This document shows positions 32,444 to 42,440 of a stretch of DNA of 64,000 nucleotides, one piece after another. The position numbers were made by a program, and so were the translations under genes. The stretch is from Cladocopium goreaui. Taxonomy: Eukaryota > Sar > Dinophyceae > Suessiales > Symbiodiniaceae. The notes beneath the pieces are model-generated. The model did no database searches and was not told the DNA's origin. It saw only the letters and a list, made by a program, of their open reading frames with translations. The stretch is from contig CAMXCT020000479.1 in assembly GCA_947184155.2 (NCBI GenBank), positions 1 through 64,000 of the forward strand, written 5' to 3'. Every line of letters starts with the position of its first letter. Positions within the stretch are counted from its first letter, which is position 1.

Positions 32444-32680
32444 CTATCTTTGCATCTGGACATCGTGGCTTTTTTTTTGGATGGCACTTGAAAAAAGAAG
32501 CCATGCCCGCCGGTGCCTCATGCCATGAGGTCGATTCCAGAACTGAAGCCGGTACTCGTAGAACTGCTCTCCCCTCAGTTGACTGAAGGCAGCGCCCAAC
32601 CGTGATTCATGCCGTCCTTCGGCAGCAAACAACAGCTTGCCCGCTGGGTTACTGGATCTTACACGAGTTTGCGCAGCCAC
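32444..32680 (-). CDS. Exon-like ORF, product unknown
   Basis: The minus frame has GC-ending codon preference and reads SNPAGKLLFAAEGRHESRLG then AAFSQLRGEQFYEYRLQFW. The likely acceptor is AACCCAG or GATCCAG near the 5' end. A plus frame of 100 codons overlaps (32,284-32,586) but is less convincing. Possibly an upstream exon of 30,518-31,058. Confidence 0.5.
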   Translation of the reverse strand: MAAQTRVRSSNPAGKLLFAAEGRHESRLGAAFSQLRGEQFYEYRLQFWNRPHGMRHRRAWLLFSSAIQKKSHDVQMQR

Positions 32681-33124
32681 AGGTCATCTTGCATGAATTT
32701 CAGGCCAACTGTTCCTAAGATCAAACTCTTGTAATCTCTTGTACTCTTTCTACTTAAAAAAACTAACCACCTTCCACTAAGTAGACGTTGAGAAAGAGCA
32801 CCTGTTTTTTCAAATGATACTTCTTGCAAACGTCATGCACATATTATGCACTTCACTGCCTTTTGGTTACATAGATTCATTCCTGAAGTTTCGACAACAT
32901 CTCAGAGCCAAACAGCTCAGCATCCCTGGACATCCAATGAACAGGCCTTGGTGCCATGTCAAGATGCACATTCCAGCAAGATGCAAGATGTCAAAGGCAA
33001 ACTTATGAAACATGAACCAGTGAAATTCCTACAACGACGGGCTTTGCGCAACACTGCTCAAACAATGTTCAGGTGATTTCAGGTAGAAGATGGTAGAAGT
33101 ATGTTAGAGATTGGGTGAGATTGG

Positions 33125-33370
33125 TTGTTTCTGGCTCGAACACCTAGTTCAGGACCATACATTCCGCATTCTCACATGCCACCCAATGATAAGACCCAAA
33201 TCTACCAAGTGGACAGGCGTATGAAATCCACTTCTGAGGTGCGTTGCATTAATGCTGCACTGTACGATTCCTATTTGGATTATTTGGAAAGAATAAGGCC
33301 AATGTACAAGACCCTGGGTCCTCTATGGTCCTCTCTGGTTGGAATTGGAATTTGTGAAGGATTACTTTGA
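33125..33370 (+). CDS. Plus-strand exon-like ORF, product unknown
   Basis: The frame includes MKSTSEVRCINAALYDSYLD then YLERIRPMYKTLGPLWSSLV before a stop. The real exon probably ends at CTG|GTTGGA, about 33,338. Family not recognised. Confidence 0.45.
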   Translation: MFLARTPSSGPYIPHSHMPPNDKTQIYQVDRRMKSTSEVRCINAALYDSYLDYLERIRPMYKTLGPLWSSLVGIGICEGLL

Positions 33371-33413
33371 AACTGCTGAAGCCGAAAAGGAATGAGGGAC
33401 TGGATGCTTGCAG

Positions 33414-33510
33414 CATTGGCAATTCAACTGTGTTTGCCACCGTCAACAACGCATATGACGAGTCTTGGAGCCCGGACATCAAAGGGAACGGATACTTCTG
33501 CGTGCACTGA
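33414..33510 (+). CDS. Plus-strand 3' terminal exon
   Basis: After ATGCTTGCAG, one base plus 31 codons and TGA. It encodes IGNSTVFATVNNAYDESWSP then DIKGNGYFCVH. The composition suggests a soluble domain end. A longer plus frame in another register (33,465-33,776) and a minus frame overlap; this short exon has the best splice site and peptide. Confidence 0.48.
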
Positions 33511-34152
33511 ATCCTGAGGCAGTTGTCATTGCAGTCACGACCTCTTTCTACAGAAAAGGTGCAGCTGTAAAATGCTGTAAACGCTTGCACTCTCCTGACA
33601 AATCCAAAAGAATCACAAAGAGCTTCGCGTTGAAATCCTTTCAATACTTCTACGAGTATCTACGAGTAGCATCTTCCATCTTTTGGCACCGCATAGAATG
33701 GCTGAATCGAAAACATGGATTGGTTTCCATTGAATTCGATTCGGGGCACAAGGGAATCTCTATATACTCGGTCTAATCAACCTAACCGGCGCCTGGTTGC
33801 ACGGAACACGTTGTCGATACCGGGGGCAACGAGCTGGTCCACGTCCAGCTGGATGCCCACTGAGCAGCCACAAATGGACCACATAAACAAAATCAAAAGC
33901 TGCTGAGATGTTATTGAGGCACACTTTATCGCTTTACATTGCTACAAACTGATCTTGAGTTGATTTCTGGAAGATTCTTCTGTTATCTTCTGTTCATTGA
34001 TGTCTGTGCCTCCTTTCCATTTAATCTTTGCAAGATCATCTTATAGCCTAATGGAAGCGTGATGGAGCATTGAACATGCATTTTCGTTTTTCACTTGATG
34101 TCAAGCCGTTTTCAAGGTTGGATCTTGATAGATCTTGGCCACTTGGCCGACT

Positions 34153-34386
34153 TCAAATTACAATAGCACTTTCAACTCGGAATTTGCTGAGCACCAGGCC
34201 GATGACTCGGGCTGCAATCATCGATCGAATCTGGCAAGCTTGGGTCGTTGTTTTCCAATGTTTTCCAAATGTGCCATGTTGACAAGCAGTGTCATGAAAT
34301 GTCATGGACCTGGTCCCATGAAAAAAAAATTCTTCCACTCCAACTGGATCCTTCGTGAGGTCCAAACACAGTCTGAGACCGGTCAA
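34153..34386 (-). CDS. Exon-like ORF, product unknown
   Basis: The frame reads LRLCLDLTKDPVGVEEFFFH then HDTACQHGTFGKHWKTTTQA. Two plus frames overlap. Boundaries are not fixed. Confidence 0.42.
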   Translation of the reverse strand: MTGLRLCLDLTKDPVGVEEFFFHGTRSMTFHDTACQHGTFGKHWKTTTQACQIRSMIAARVIGLVLSKFRVESAIVI

Positions 34387-34634
34387 ATCCCTGTTTGTTC
34401 CTGACTTGGTGAATCTGCTCCACTTTTTTCATTGAACATGATGAACATGTCAGTGTTTGTCCCCCGCTAAGGAAACCATGTAGTCACATAGCGGGAGAGT
34501 GTTTGGAGGATTTCCTCTCGGGATGGCTGTTTTAGGAGAAGCGTAGACGGAACTTTTTAGGGAATGCCGGGAATGACATTGATTGAATTTGATTGACATT
34601 TATGGAGTCTGGAATTTCTGGTCCCAGCCAGTTT

Positions 34635-34952
34635 CTAGGGAATTCTTCCTGTCACCTCACTATCCATTGCTTGCGAATACTTCCAACATGTAAAGCTGCC
34701 AATGGGGCAGCATGTATCAGCATGCAACGAGTTTCTTCCTTCGCCCTGCAATTTCATGGCCTTGTTGAAGTTGAATGACACGGGAAAGGTCAGACCGGAT
34801 GCCATCCTCATCTGCCATGGTGAAGATGCCACAGTGCGGAAACCAAAAACAACGCCAGGCATCTGCAAAACTGAGATTCCGATGATCACTCTTTGTTTTT
34901 TCCCAGTATCATAAACAATAATCAACAATACACTATTCAATACACATGACAA
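34635..34952. CDS. Strand-ambiguous coding-like region
   Basis: The minus frame has KKQRVIIGISVLQMPGVVFG and the plus frame has LLKLNDTGKVRPDAILICHG across the same bases. Both lack stops for 70-105 codons. One is probably an exon. Confidence 0.35.
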
Positions 34953-35067
34953 TCATGACAGATATGCACAAATATCACAGCCCCTGCAGATATCAGAGAT
35001 CAGAAGAGATGTCCAAATGGCCCCAACATGCCCCAACCACCATGCGGACCATGCTTGGTTTCTTCCT

Positions 35068-35145
35068 CTAAGGCTCCAACTTGTACACAATGACGTTGGG
35101 GGTCCTTGCCCACCACGATGGAGGTCGATATTTGGAATCCGTCAC
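35068..35145 (-). CDS. 3' terminal exon of 25 codons
   Basis: After AGTACTCCAG the frame encodes VTDSKYRPPSWWARTPNVIV then YKLEP and TAG. It is rich in aromatic residues and has a clean acceptor. A longer overlapping minus frame (35,000-35,197) is also open; I prefer this register because of the splice site. Family not recognised. Confidence 0.5.
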   Translation of the reverse strand: MTDSKYRPPSWWARTPNVIVYKLEP

Positions 35146-35392
35146 CTGGAGTACTTGAAGAGCAAAACATAGCAAATCCAAGGCATGTGGCATTCACGCG
35201 TCATTCTGCGGAGATCGTCCATGGATAATTGTCAGATGATCACAATATATCACAATCTTCAAAGAATCTTCAACATTCTTCAATTATATTGATCTTATAT
35301 GATCTTATATGATCTTATGATATCAATTGATATCTTCAAATCACACAATGTTTCTTTTGATTTGTATATCTTGATATATCTTGTCTCATTAG

Positions 35393-35502
35393 TCCCAGGA
35401 GCTACTCTTGACCCCCCAGGCAGGTCTGGGGATCTGGGGACACGCACCATGACAATGATGGGCCGTGTGGAGAACAGCGATGTGGACCTCATCGAAGGAT
35501 AG
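35393..35502 (+). CDS. Plus-strand 3' terminal exon, acidic C terminus
   Basis: After TTGTCTCATTAG, two bases plus 35 codons end in TAG. It encodes GATLDPPGRSGDLGTRTMTM then GRVENSDVDLIEG. Third positions are GC-rich compared with the AT-rich flanks, supporting coding on this strand. Family not recognised. Confidence 0.55.
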
Positions 35503-35584
35503 AGATGTCTATGCAGTCTATGCATCAAGATGATCTCAAGATGCATCAAGAAGAGAATCGGCGTTTTTCTTCAACATGCTTGAA

Positions 35585-35915
35585 ATATGTCAACATATAT
35601 GTATATATATATGTATATTTCAATATTATGCTTAAGATAAATTTCAGGTGTATTAGTGTGTTGCCTAATGAGTCCCATTTGATCCTATTGGACATTGGAG
35701 GATTCAGCTGTCTGATCTCTCGAAGACCACCATCTGCCCTCTGATCCAGGAAAGGCTTCAGCCTCGAGATCCTCCAATCATCTTGGGCTTTTTGGATCTT
35801 TTCGGTATATCGGTATATCATGGTATATCAATGTATACATATATATATATAAACTACGTGTAACAATATATATATATAATATAATATATATAATATATAT
35901 ATATATTGTACATTT
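35585..35915. repeat. AT microsatellites flanking a possible minus exon
   Basis: TATATA runs at 35,590-35,625 and 35,828-35,915. Between them a minus frame reads DDWRISRLKPFLDQRADGGL and may be an exon (about 35,650-35,800), at low confidence. Confidence 0.6.
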
Positions 35916-35939
35916 ATTGTACTGTATATCCCTTTTGTT

Positions 35940-36146
35940 TGTTTTTGAGGCCCACCAACTCCGGGATTCCCACGTTTTGGCTTTAGCAACCTTTGGAAAG
36001 AACTGGGAACAATCTGTGGGTATCTGTGGGTTATGCCCTCCTGCACGGACGATTGCAGTGCCAGCTTGCCTCAAGAGGTTCGTAGCCATCCACTCGTAGT
36101 TGGAATTCATCTCGCCACCCACGTAGGTCCTATAGATCTGGACCAC
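35940..36146 (-). CDS. Exon-like ORF, product unknown
   Basis: Reads GGEMNSNYEWMATNLLRQAG then HNPQIPTDCSQFFPKVAKAK with even codon use. It ends as the sequence enters an AT microsatellite, so a donor lies near 35,945. Family not recognised. Confidence 0.5.
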
Positions 36147-36557
36147 ATGCAGCGTCTCTTGGACTGTTTGTATCGGTTTCTATGTGTTTGTAATACTTGT
36201 CGGAAAATGCTCTGCATACCGCAAAATGCTGAAAAGATTGGACACCAAAGGTTGCCTTAACTTTAGAAATTCCAAGGCATAGAAAGGACGGATCATGGCT
36301 CGGCTAAGCCCGAAGCACAAAGGCTTCCTCGATCCAGTCAGACTCTTCAGAGGTCCACTTCAAGAAGTTCCTGCAACACTACCCGCATTCGCAAGATCAG
36401 AAGGCACATAGCAACAGTAACAAACACCTCAGATCTTTGCAATTACACAGGTACGCAAAGGACGTTTTCGATGATCTGTTCCAACTTTCAGCAAACTTGC
36501 TATCCATTGTCTTGGTTCTATGATGTTCTATGCAGGCGCCCTAATCGAACGAAGGAG

Positions 36558-37055
36558 TCAAACATGCCGGAGACTCTCGGCATAATCGCAGTCCAAGTAG
36601 ACGTCAAAATACTTCCTCAGCGTTTCGGCCAAGCTTGTCGAGCTCACGCTGTTTGCTCCATTCTCACCCAATATCCCAATGTCAATCACATCTCTGGAAA
36701 CGAATCCAATAAAGAAGCTGCACTCAGTCTGATAGCGTGCAATGGGATTCAAACAAAAAGGATCAAAAAGGTACATAGACTGATAGGTCTTCGATGTGAC
36801 AGCATGACATGCCTCATTTACCAGCTCTGCTGAGTGCTGCTCGCAAGTCTGGAGTCTCCACAGAATTCCATGGTCGCAGCTGTCAACCTTGGCCACTCGA
36901 ATGCTCTCGATATCCCTTGGGACCATCTCCAGGCGCCTGACACATGCTCTGCCTGCTGATGGCCTGGTGACCGTGGCACCTGCCAAGGACAGGAGGCACA
37001 TGGAGGCACCAAGGGCACAGCACACTTCTCGACTCGTGAAATGCTTGAATCCACG
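36558..37055 (-). CDS. Long exon, Cys-containing protein, unknown
   Basis: An open minus frame of about 165 codons, the longest non-repeat frame after the transporter. It contains ALGASMCLLSLAGATVTRP, EMVPRDIESIRVAKVDSCDH, CHAVTSKTYQSMYLFDPFCL and SLAETLRKYFDVYLDCDY, with several Cys residues spread through it. If translation began at the internal ATG near 37,001 the start would resemble a short signal peptide. However, the frame extends upstream to 37,055 and an upstream exon-like frame exists, so it is more likely an internal exon. Family not recognised. Confidence 0.6.
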   Translation of the reverse strand, partial: RGFKHFTSREVCCALGASMCLLSLAGATVTRPSAGRACVRRLEMVPRDIESIRVAKVDSCDHGILWRLQTCEQHSAELVNEACHAVTSKTYQSMYLFDPFCLNPIARYQTECSFFIGFVSRDVIDIGILGENGANSVSSTSLAETLRKYFDVYLDCDYAESLRHV

Positions 37056-37129
37056 TCAGCCAATCATCACCAATCCTAGCCAATCATTCAAACCATTCAA
37101 TGAATATTCAATGATTCCATACGGTTTCC

Positions 37130-37321
37130 GATCTGATCTTCTCCAGTTTCACATTGTTTCTTCTTGGCTTGCTCAAATATTCTTGCGGCTCGTTGCGTGA
37201 TCAAGCCGTCCAACTGGTAGCGTACCCGACGCAGCGGTTGATTGCAAGTCCACAGCAGCTCGTGAGTGTGAGGCCGCCGACAGAGTTCTGCCCTGACAAT
37301 ACCCGCAGTGATCGGCAGCAA
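37130..37321 (-). CDS. Exon-like ORF upstream of 36,558-37,055
   Basis: The minus frame reads [20 protein letters not shown] then [20 protein letters not shown], charged and helical. Probably the preceding exon of the same gene; the phase linkage is not proven. Confidence 0.45.
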
Positions 37322-37416
37322 TCGGCAGCACGTGAATCAATGTACAGAACGAGTAGAAACACTAGGGGAGAAGGACTTTGAATGGCACGAGGGACACCAG
37401 GAAATTAAAAAGGGTG

Positions 37417-37592
37417 CATATATATATATATACACATATATATATATATACATATATATATGTATATATATAATATGTATATATATATACATACATATAT
37501 TATATATATATACATATATATATATATACATATATATATACACATATATATACATATTATATATATATATTATATTATATATATATATTAAA
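37417..37592. repeat. AT microsatellite
   Basis: About 175 bp of alternating TATA with occasional C and G. It produces Tyr/Ile ORFs on both strands that are artefacts. Confidence 0.93.
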
Positions 37593-37663
37593 AAATCCAA
37601 GTCTGCTCCTGTCAATGCTGGCGTTTGTCTATCAACATCTTCCAACATGTCATTCCAGCACTG
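37593..37663 (-). CDS. Possible exon, minus strand
   Basis: After CCTTCTTGCAG the frame reads [20 protein letters not shown] then LDF, and then enters the AT microsatellite without a clear donor. Coding-like but structurally incomplete. Confidence 0.38.
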
Positions 37664-38542
37664 CAAGAAGGCTCAACATGGCACACGTTTTGACATGCTT
37701 CTCTCCCGGTCCTCGACCGTGGACTGCCAGTGTAGGCCCTGGTGATCAAGAACAGAGGTTTCGATTCATTTCCCGATCTGCTTGATATATTTGATATTGA
37801 TTCACCTTGAAATTACTCTTAGGGCTGAGCGTTTTTTTTCGGAGTCAAAGAGCATGACTTCTATTCAAATTATTTCAAATTTAAGCAGTGGCATGCCGCT
37901 TGCCGCTCTCTTGTTGCCGCATTGTGAGAAGGCTAATCTCTTTCAACAGATGCCTGTTCTTTCCCTTTGAGCAAGCTTCACCTTGGAACATTTCTGGAAA
38001 TGATATTGAAATGATGATAAACGGTGATGTGAAACAAAGCTAGACCTCAAGTCTGGAAGAAAGCAGAAAACTATGCTATATATAAGAGAACATACCACAG
38101 GATCACTGCAGGATATGCAAGAACTTGTGCAATATGAGCCGGCAATCTGCGTCAAACTCAGGAACTTTCCAATTTCATGCAAGTTCCATTTTTGCAGGAG
38201 CATATACATATGTTGTATCTTATAGTCTGGATATATACTGCACCCATTTGCATATGGAATATACATGATTGGCAGACAAAATTACTTATTACTCGCAATG
38301 GACATGGCCAAAGAGGGTGGTCCCCTATCGGTTGTGAAGGTTTTCGCACTAATTTGAACATCGCAAGTCCACTCCCTACGTTAGACACTTAGTCTTCTGC
38401 TAATTTTGTCGGTTACTCACATGAACGTACTATATTCATCCTATATTCTGCATAGCCTGATTAGCCTGCATCCGAACTACCTGGCGATTGAAAATGTCCT
38501 GAATGGTTTGTCGAGCCTGAAGCCCTAGCCTTGACACTGAGG

Positions 38543-38827
38543 TCATGGCCGCAATACTGTGAATTCACCGGTAGACCTCAGGAGGAAAGCCAGTTCGCTT
38601 TGATTGTCTGCCAAATAATGGAACGCAATCAACCAAGCTCCTGAAACATCAACACATTTTCGCACTTCTATGCACCTGATAGACTTCGATTCGATGACAT
38701 GTGTCTTCTCGCAACGCACGCACGGCTCACCGGCAGCTGTTTCAGCAACTTGAGCTGTTGACCAGCGGTGGTTCCAGCGGCGCCTGATGTTGGTTGATCC
38801 AAGATCAGGCTGACTGTGGCCACCCAA
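38543..38827 (-). CDS. Exon-like ORF of about 90 codons, product unknown
   Basis: The frame includes AQVAETAAGEPCVRCEKTHV, a CxxC pair, then SGAWLIAFHYLADNQSELAF and a TAA. It is the only sensible frame in the region. Family not recognised. Confidence 0.55.
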   Translation of the reverse strand: MGGHSQPDLGSTNIRRRWNHRWSTAQVAETAAGEPCVRCEKTHVIESKSIRCIEVRKCVDVSGAWLIAFHYLADNQSELAFLLRSTGEFTVLRP

Positions 38828-39092
38828 ATGCCATGACCGTTCATGCCATCTTCATAGTTGCAAAGTGAGTCACAAGCTCAAACCTTTGTTAATTTCTTCA
38901 TATTACCTCCATTGGCTGGCTAAGAGGTTAGTAGTATAGTGGAATGTAATTGAATGTCATGATCCCAACAAACCAGAACTCCTACAAAAAGACCTTTCAA
39001 CACCTATCAACATCTATCAACACAACTACCAAGTATCAACATCCATCAACATAGCAAAATCCATTCGTTGACATCGATCACCAACATTGATT

Positions 39093-39187
39093 GGATTGGT
39101 TTAAGGGACATTTTACAGGAAACCAGAGTGATTTTCCCATGAAATATGGGGCTTTCCTGTAAATTTTCCCTTTAACCAATCCATTGA
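39093..39187. mobile_element. MITE-like hairpin, second family
   Basis: GGATTGGTTTAAGGGACATT and the following TTACAGGAAA are mirrored by TTTCCTGTAA and ATTTTCCCTTTAACCAATCC. Most of the element is stem with a small core. It differs in sequence from the CCCTCTGG family. A partial copy of the end (TTAACCAATCCATTGA) lies at 39,236-39,251. Confidence 0.7.
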
Positions 39188-39260
39188 TCATGATATACCC
39201 ATGATATTGGTGATATACCCATTAATCACTGGCCATTTAACCAATCCATTGAAACATGTA

Positions 39261-39416
39261 TCAACAACGGGGCCCAACGGGGCCTTCGATGGGAAGGTCT
39301 TGGCTGTAGCATTGACACTCCTTGAGGTATCCCGCGGCCGGATCTCGGCCACCGAAGTTGCGAACTTCCTCGGCCAAAAAAAGCGTAGGGAAGCGAGACG
39401 CTTGACTGGATAGTTG
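39261..39416 (-). CDS. 3' terminal exon, GC-rich codons
   Basis: An open minus frame of 51 codons to TGA. The core is EEVRNFGGRDPAAGYLKECQ then CYSQDLPIEGPVGPRC, with a clear GC-ending codon preference unlike its flanks. The exon may start after GGCCGAG (about 39,367). The two other minus frames are also open, but their codon choice is poorer. Family not recognised. Confidence 0.58.
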   Translation of the reverse strand, partial: QLSSQASRFPTLFLAEEVRNFGGRDPAAGYLKECQCYSQDLPIEGPVGPRC

Positions 39417-39564
39417 TCATAGTGGAGAATCAAGTTGCGTATCATATTATATCATAATATCATAATGTTTTTTCTGATGCATTATGATATACAGTCTAAA
39501 ATCAATGTGCAACCCACCATGCAATTGAATGCAATTAGATATCATTCAACACTCTTGATCACCA

Positions 39565-39890
39565 TTGCCGGGGCAGGAAGTCCAACACAATGCAATCAAC
39601 ATCTTCTGTCTCTGCTCAAGCCCTCACTCCCGCAACCAGTCAAGCTGTACATGCTCCAAACTAGGACCTCATCAAAGAATTGTTCTGCCAATGGCCTTTC
39701 TCGCACACTTTTCATATCTTTTCATGGTACTGAGCATGGGACGCAAAGCACAGCTAGGTCAGCAGTCGGTGGACTGAATTCTGCCAGCAAGAGGCTGACA
39801 TGGGCCCCAGCTCACATTCACACGAAAGATTTGGCTGACTGTGCTTTGTGTGCATACGAATGGCCAGAAATACTTTTCAAATTGACATGA
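39565..39890 (+). CDS. Possible plus-strand ORF
   Basis: A plus frame of 151 codons (39,435-39,890) starts in AT-rich sequence. Only the 3' part is protein-like (SKRLTWAPAHIHTKDLADCA then LCAYEWPEI). Boundaries are unknown. Confidence 0.35.
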
Positions 39891-39979
39891 TTTGCCACGT
39901 TTTTACATGTCTTGACATGTTTTGACATGTCTTCACTCTGTCCATACAGTGATTATCAACTCCCCATCAGCAAACCTAC

Positions 39980-40188
39980 CAGCATCTCACAGACACAGAG
40001 CTAATATCACAGTAGTTTGGGCACTGCTGGGGTGGAGTCCCAGAGTCGTCCTGGTCGCTGATATGGGACCCAAAGTGTTGCCTGAAAAGCTGCAGAAGTC
40101 GGCTTTCCGGCCAAAACATGCCCAGGCAATCGCTCGGTTTTGCCAAATATGTAGCAATGTAGCATGCTTTGATTGCCTGTCCAAATGA
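39980..40188 (+). CDS. Plus-strand 3' exon, Cys-rich end
   Basis: The frame reads VVWALLGWSPRVVLVADMGP then KVLPEKLQKSAFRPKHAQAI and ends FCQICSNVACFDCLSK with CxxC and CxxC-like pairs before TGA. GC-ending codons favour this strand, although two minus frames are open. The Cys cluster could bind metal; this is inference. Confidence 0.5.
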
Positions 40189-40340
40189 AAGCAACGCAAT
40201 GCTCCGTCGCAGTTTCTTGAACACAATTTTTATTTAGTAACTGCATGTAATTACGTAAGCATGGTATGGCATGGGCCAAACTCCAGTGTCCATCAGTATC
40301 CCATATCCCGGTGGGGAAGTCCCGACCAACCGACTGAGTC

Positions 40341-40442
40341 ATGGGGTCAGCCAGTCAGCCGAGTCGCGTAGCCGAAGCGAATCTCCGGGCTTTTGCAGAC
40401 CTTGACATAATCGGCTTGGACATCAAAGCTTGGAGGATGTAG
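40341..40442 (+). CDS. Short ORF or first exon, plus strand
   Basis: An ATG opens a 33-codon frame encoding MGSASQPSRVAEANLRAFAD then LDIIGLDIKAWRM and TAG. Codon use is good. It could be a first exon whose donor I cannot place, or a small protein. Position 2 is Gly, but the context is not a convincing myristoylation signal. Confidence 0.4.
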   Translation: MGSASQPSRVAEANLRAFADLDIIGLDIKAWRM

Positions 40443-40715
40443 GAAACATCATTGAGTATGAAGACTCATCAAGTGTACATATATATATATATACATATTT
40501 ATCCATATAGTTCATATTTGTATGGTTTGTATCTAGTTCATATCATTTTGTATCTATAGTTTGTGAAAAGCAAAGAGACAGTATGTAGCTCATAGCACCC
40601 CATTACCAACACATCTGAAGGACAAAGCCAAGTTGGACTGCCAAAATATATCAAAATGGATCCAAATGGATCAAGGGCCATATCCCAAATCTTGGGAAGA
40701 GCTTCAGTTTATGCT

Positions 40716-40809
40716 TACCATCTGGTTATGACTAACATAGCCATGGAAAATCACCATTTTTAATAGGTAAACCTCTATAAATGGGCCATTTCCCATGGCT
40801 ATGAGGGTA
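40716..40809. mobile_element. MITE-like hairpin element, diverged copy (94 bp)
   Basis: Shares the core CATGGAAAATCACCATTTTT and the TTACC...GGGTAA ends with the 104-bp elements at 2,299 and 46,896, but the outer arms have decayed. Minus-strand peptides from its core read through as a spurious ORF. Confidence 0.65.
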
Positions 40810-41403
40810 ATCCAAGTGGAGGGTCTCCTGGTGGTCCCACCATGTCCCACCTGAGAATTGCACGCACAACTCATGCTCACGCGCGCATCTAGACCATCCA
40901 GTTTTTGTGTGCCTGATGGTACAAGAGTCACCAGAGGACACTTTGACCCTGAATCCTGACGTCACATGTCCCCTTTCTATCTCCAATAATTAGTGTGTTT
41001 CTAACCATGCAAACACATGCAAATGCTTTGACATTGTCTTAAAAACCTCATGAATTTTGATATCATATCAAATCATGCTACATGATCAGAATCTATATTC
41101 TCATGCATTTCCATATGTGCGATATGCCACTGCAGGGTACATGTATGCCTCTAGACATAAATGAATAATATAGCCCTTCAAATACCCCTAAAACCTGGAT
41201 CAACACAACAGAGTTCGGCAAACCGCATGAGCTTAGCTTTGAGCCAGTAGGCTCGTAGATTTCGCAACGCTCTTGCACCAAGTGAACAACACCACAAGAA
41301 AAACGTCGAATTAACATTTTTTGGTCGAGTTGTTTTTCACAGTGAAATGTCATGGAACAAACGCCCGTCGTGCTGCGGAGTTTCACAGAATATATGGCTA
41401 TGG

Positions 41404-41500
41404 GTCAAAACCTTGTACCCCTGGTGAACATCAAAATAGCTGGTAAATGGATGTTGATCCCCCTAAAAATGGTATCTATAGTAGGTATTGATCCATACCC
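41404..41500 (-). repeat. Dispersed repeat, copy 2 (inverted relative to 1,067-1,161)
   Basis: Reverse complement of the first copy, about 85-90% identical by eye, with a small insertion near GGTATCTATAGTAGGTATT. A plus-strand ORF running through it is an artefact. Confidence 0.75.
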
Positions 41501-41714
41501 ATATATCTGTCCTATCAAACAACTTGCAGCCGGGTCTGCAGACCTGGCCTCGCCAGCTCCCGCGCCATCTCCTCTGGTTGGGTCTCAATGACCTGATCAC
41601 ATTGATCACCGATGCCAAAAATGATGGCATCGGTAAAAGAAATCACCACCGGTCCATGGATGATTCCAAGATATTCCAAGAGTTGCGCATGAAAACATAT
41701 GAGAACATATGAAA

Positions 41715-41902
41715 ACTATATGTTTTTCATGTTTTTTCTCCAGAATTCCTGAATGATGGCTGGCCAATCTCGCAAAACGCTTCCTGAGTTCCCATGCCCA
41801 TTGCTTCAAATGTGAGAGAGTCTCGATCTCCTGGTGCCAAAGCAGGTGAGTATGTTTGAGCCAAAGTGTTGCAATCTCTACAGGAAGCCCCAAGACACTC
41901 AA
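41715..41902 (-). CDS. Exon-like ORF, product unknown
   Basis: Reads GLPVEIATLWLKHTHLLWHQ then LSHLKQWAWELRKRFARLAS and HSGILEKKHEK, amphipathic helical sequence with even codon use. The donor is probably near 41,715. Family not recognised. Confidence 0.55.
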
Positions 41903-42067
41903 ACCATATAATTATTGAATCAGATCAACCTGAGGCTTCAAGATTTGGTGCGGGTTTCCACCAATTTGTGGCATTCTGTGATGTGGTGACTGGATAATGG
42001 ATGTTGTTGGTAAATGTTGATATACAAGTCAACTTTGACAGCATTGTAGTAGACTTGGAAGCCACCA

Positions 42068-42304
42068 TTAGGCTACCATGTTTTGAAGTGCAGTCTTCAC
42101 TCCTGGATAGTGGCAGAAGATTGAAGCCATCGCAGCAACTTCTGCCGGCGATCCAAAATGCTGCCGCCTTTCAGCCTCCGCACTGACAGGGCAGGTGATG
42201 TCAGTGATGTCTTGTAATTGTATGTAGCCGTCCAGAGCTTTGTTGTTCTCTTGACCCAGGGGACCGCATATGTTCTGGCTCACAGGATAGATCAGGATAC
42301 ACAA
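42068..42304 (-). CDS. Exon-like ORF, product unknown
   Basis: Reads GPLGQENNKALDGYIQLQDI then VSAEAERRQHFGSPAEVAAM before a stop. A plus frame (42,001-42,186) overlaps. The minus frame is longer and more natural. Confidence 0.45.
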   Translation of the reverse strand: MCILIYPVSQNICGPLGQENNKALDGYIQLQDITDITCPVSAEAERRQHFGSPAEVAAMASIFCHYPGVKTALQNMVA

Positions 42305-42440
42305 TCACCAAGAAAAACATTTTCCCTCCAAACCCAGGGTTCGCCCGCACTCAATAAACAACACATCCAAACAATATGATATACTTATCACCAGAGGATG
42401 AATGAAAACACTGGCTATACGCAGTGATTTTGACTTTGAG

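Noticed and set aside
37308..37745. 145-codon ORF rich in Tyr and Ile
   Set aside because: Most of it is the AT microsatellite; only the segment after 37,600 could be coding, and the minus strand fits better there.
40704..40986. 84-codon minus ORF
   Set aside because: Its 3' half is the translation of the diverged hairpin element; the rest has no splice support.
41352..41591. 79-codon plus ORF
   Set aside because: Passes through the dispersed repeat copy at 41,404-41,500.
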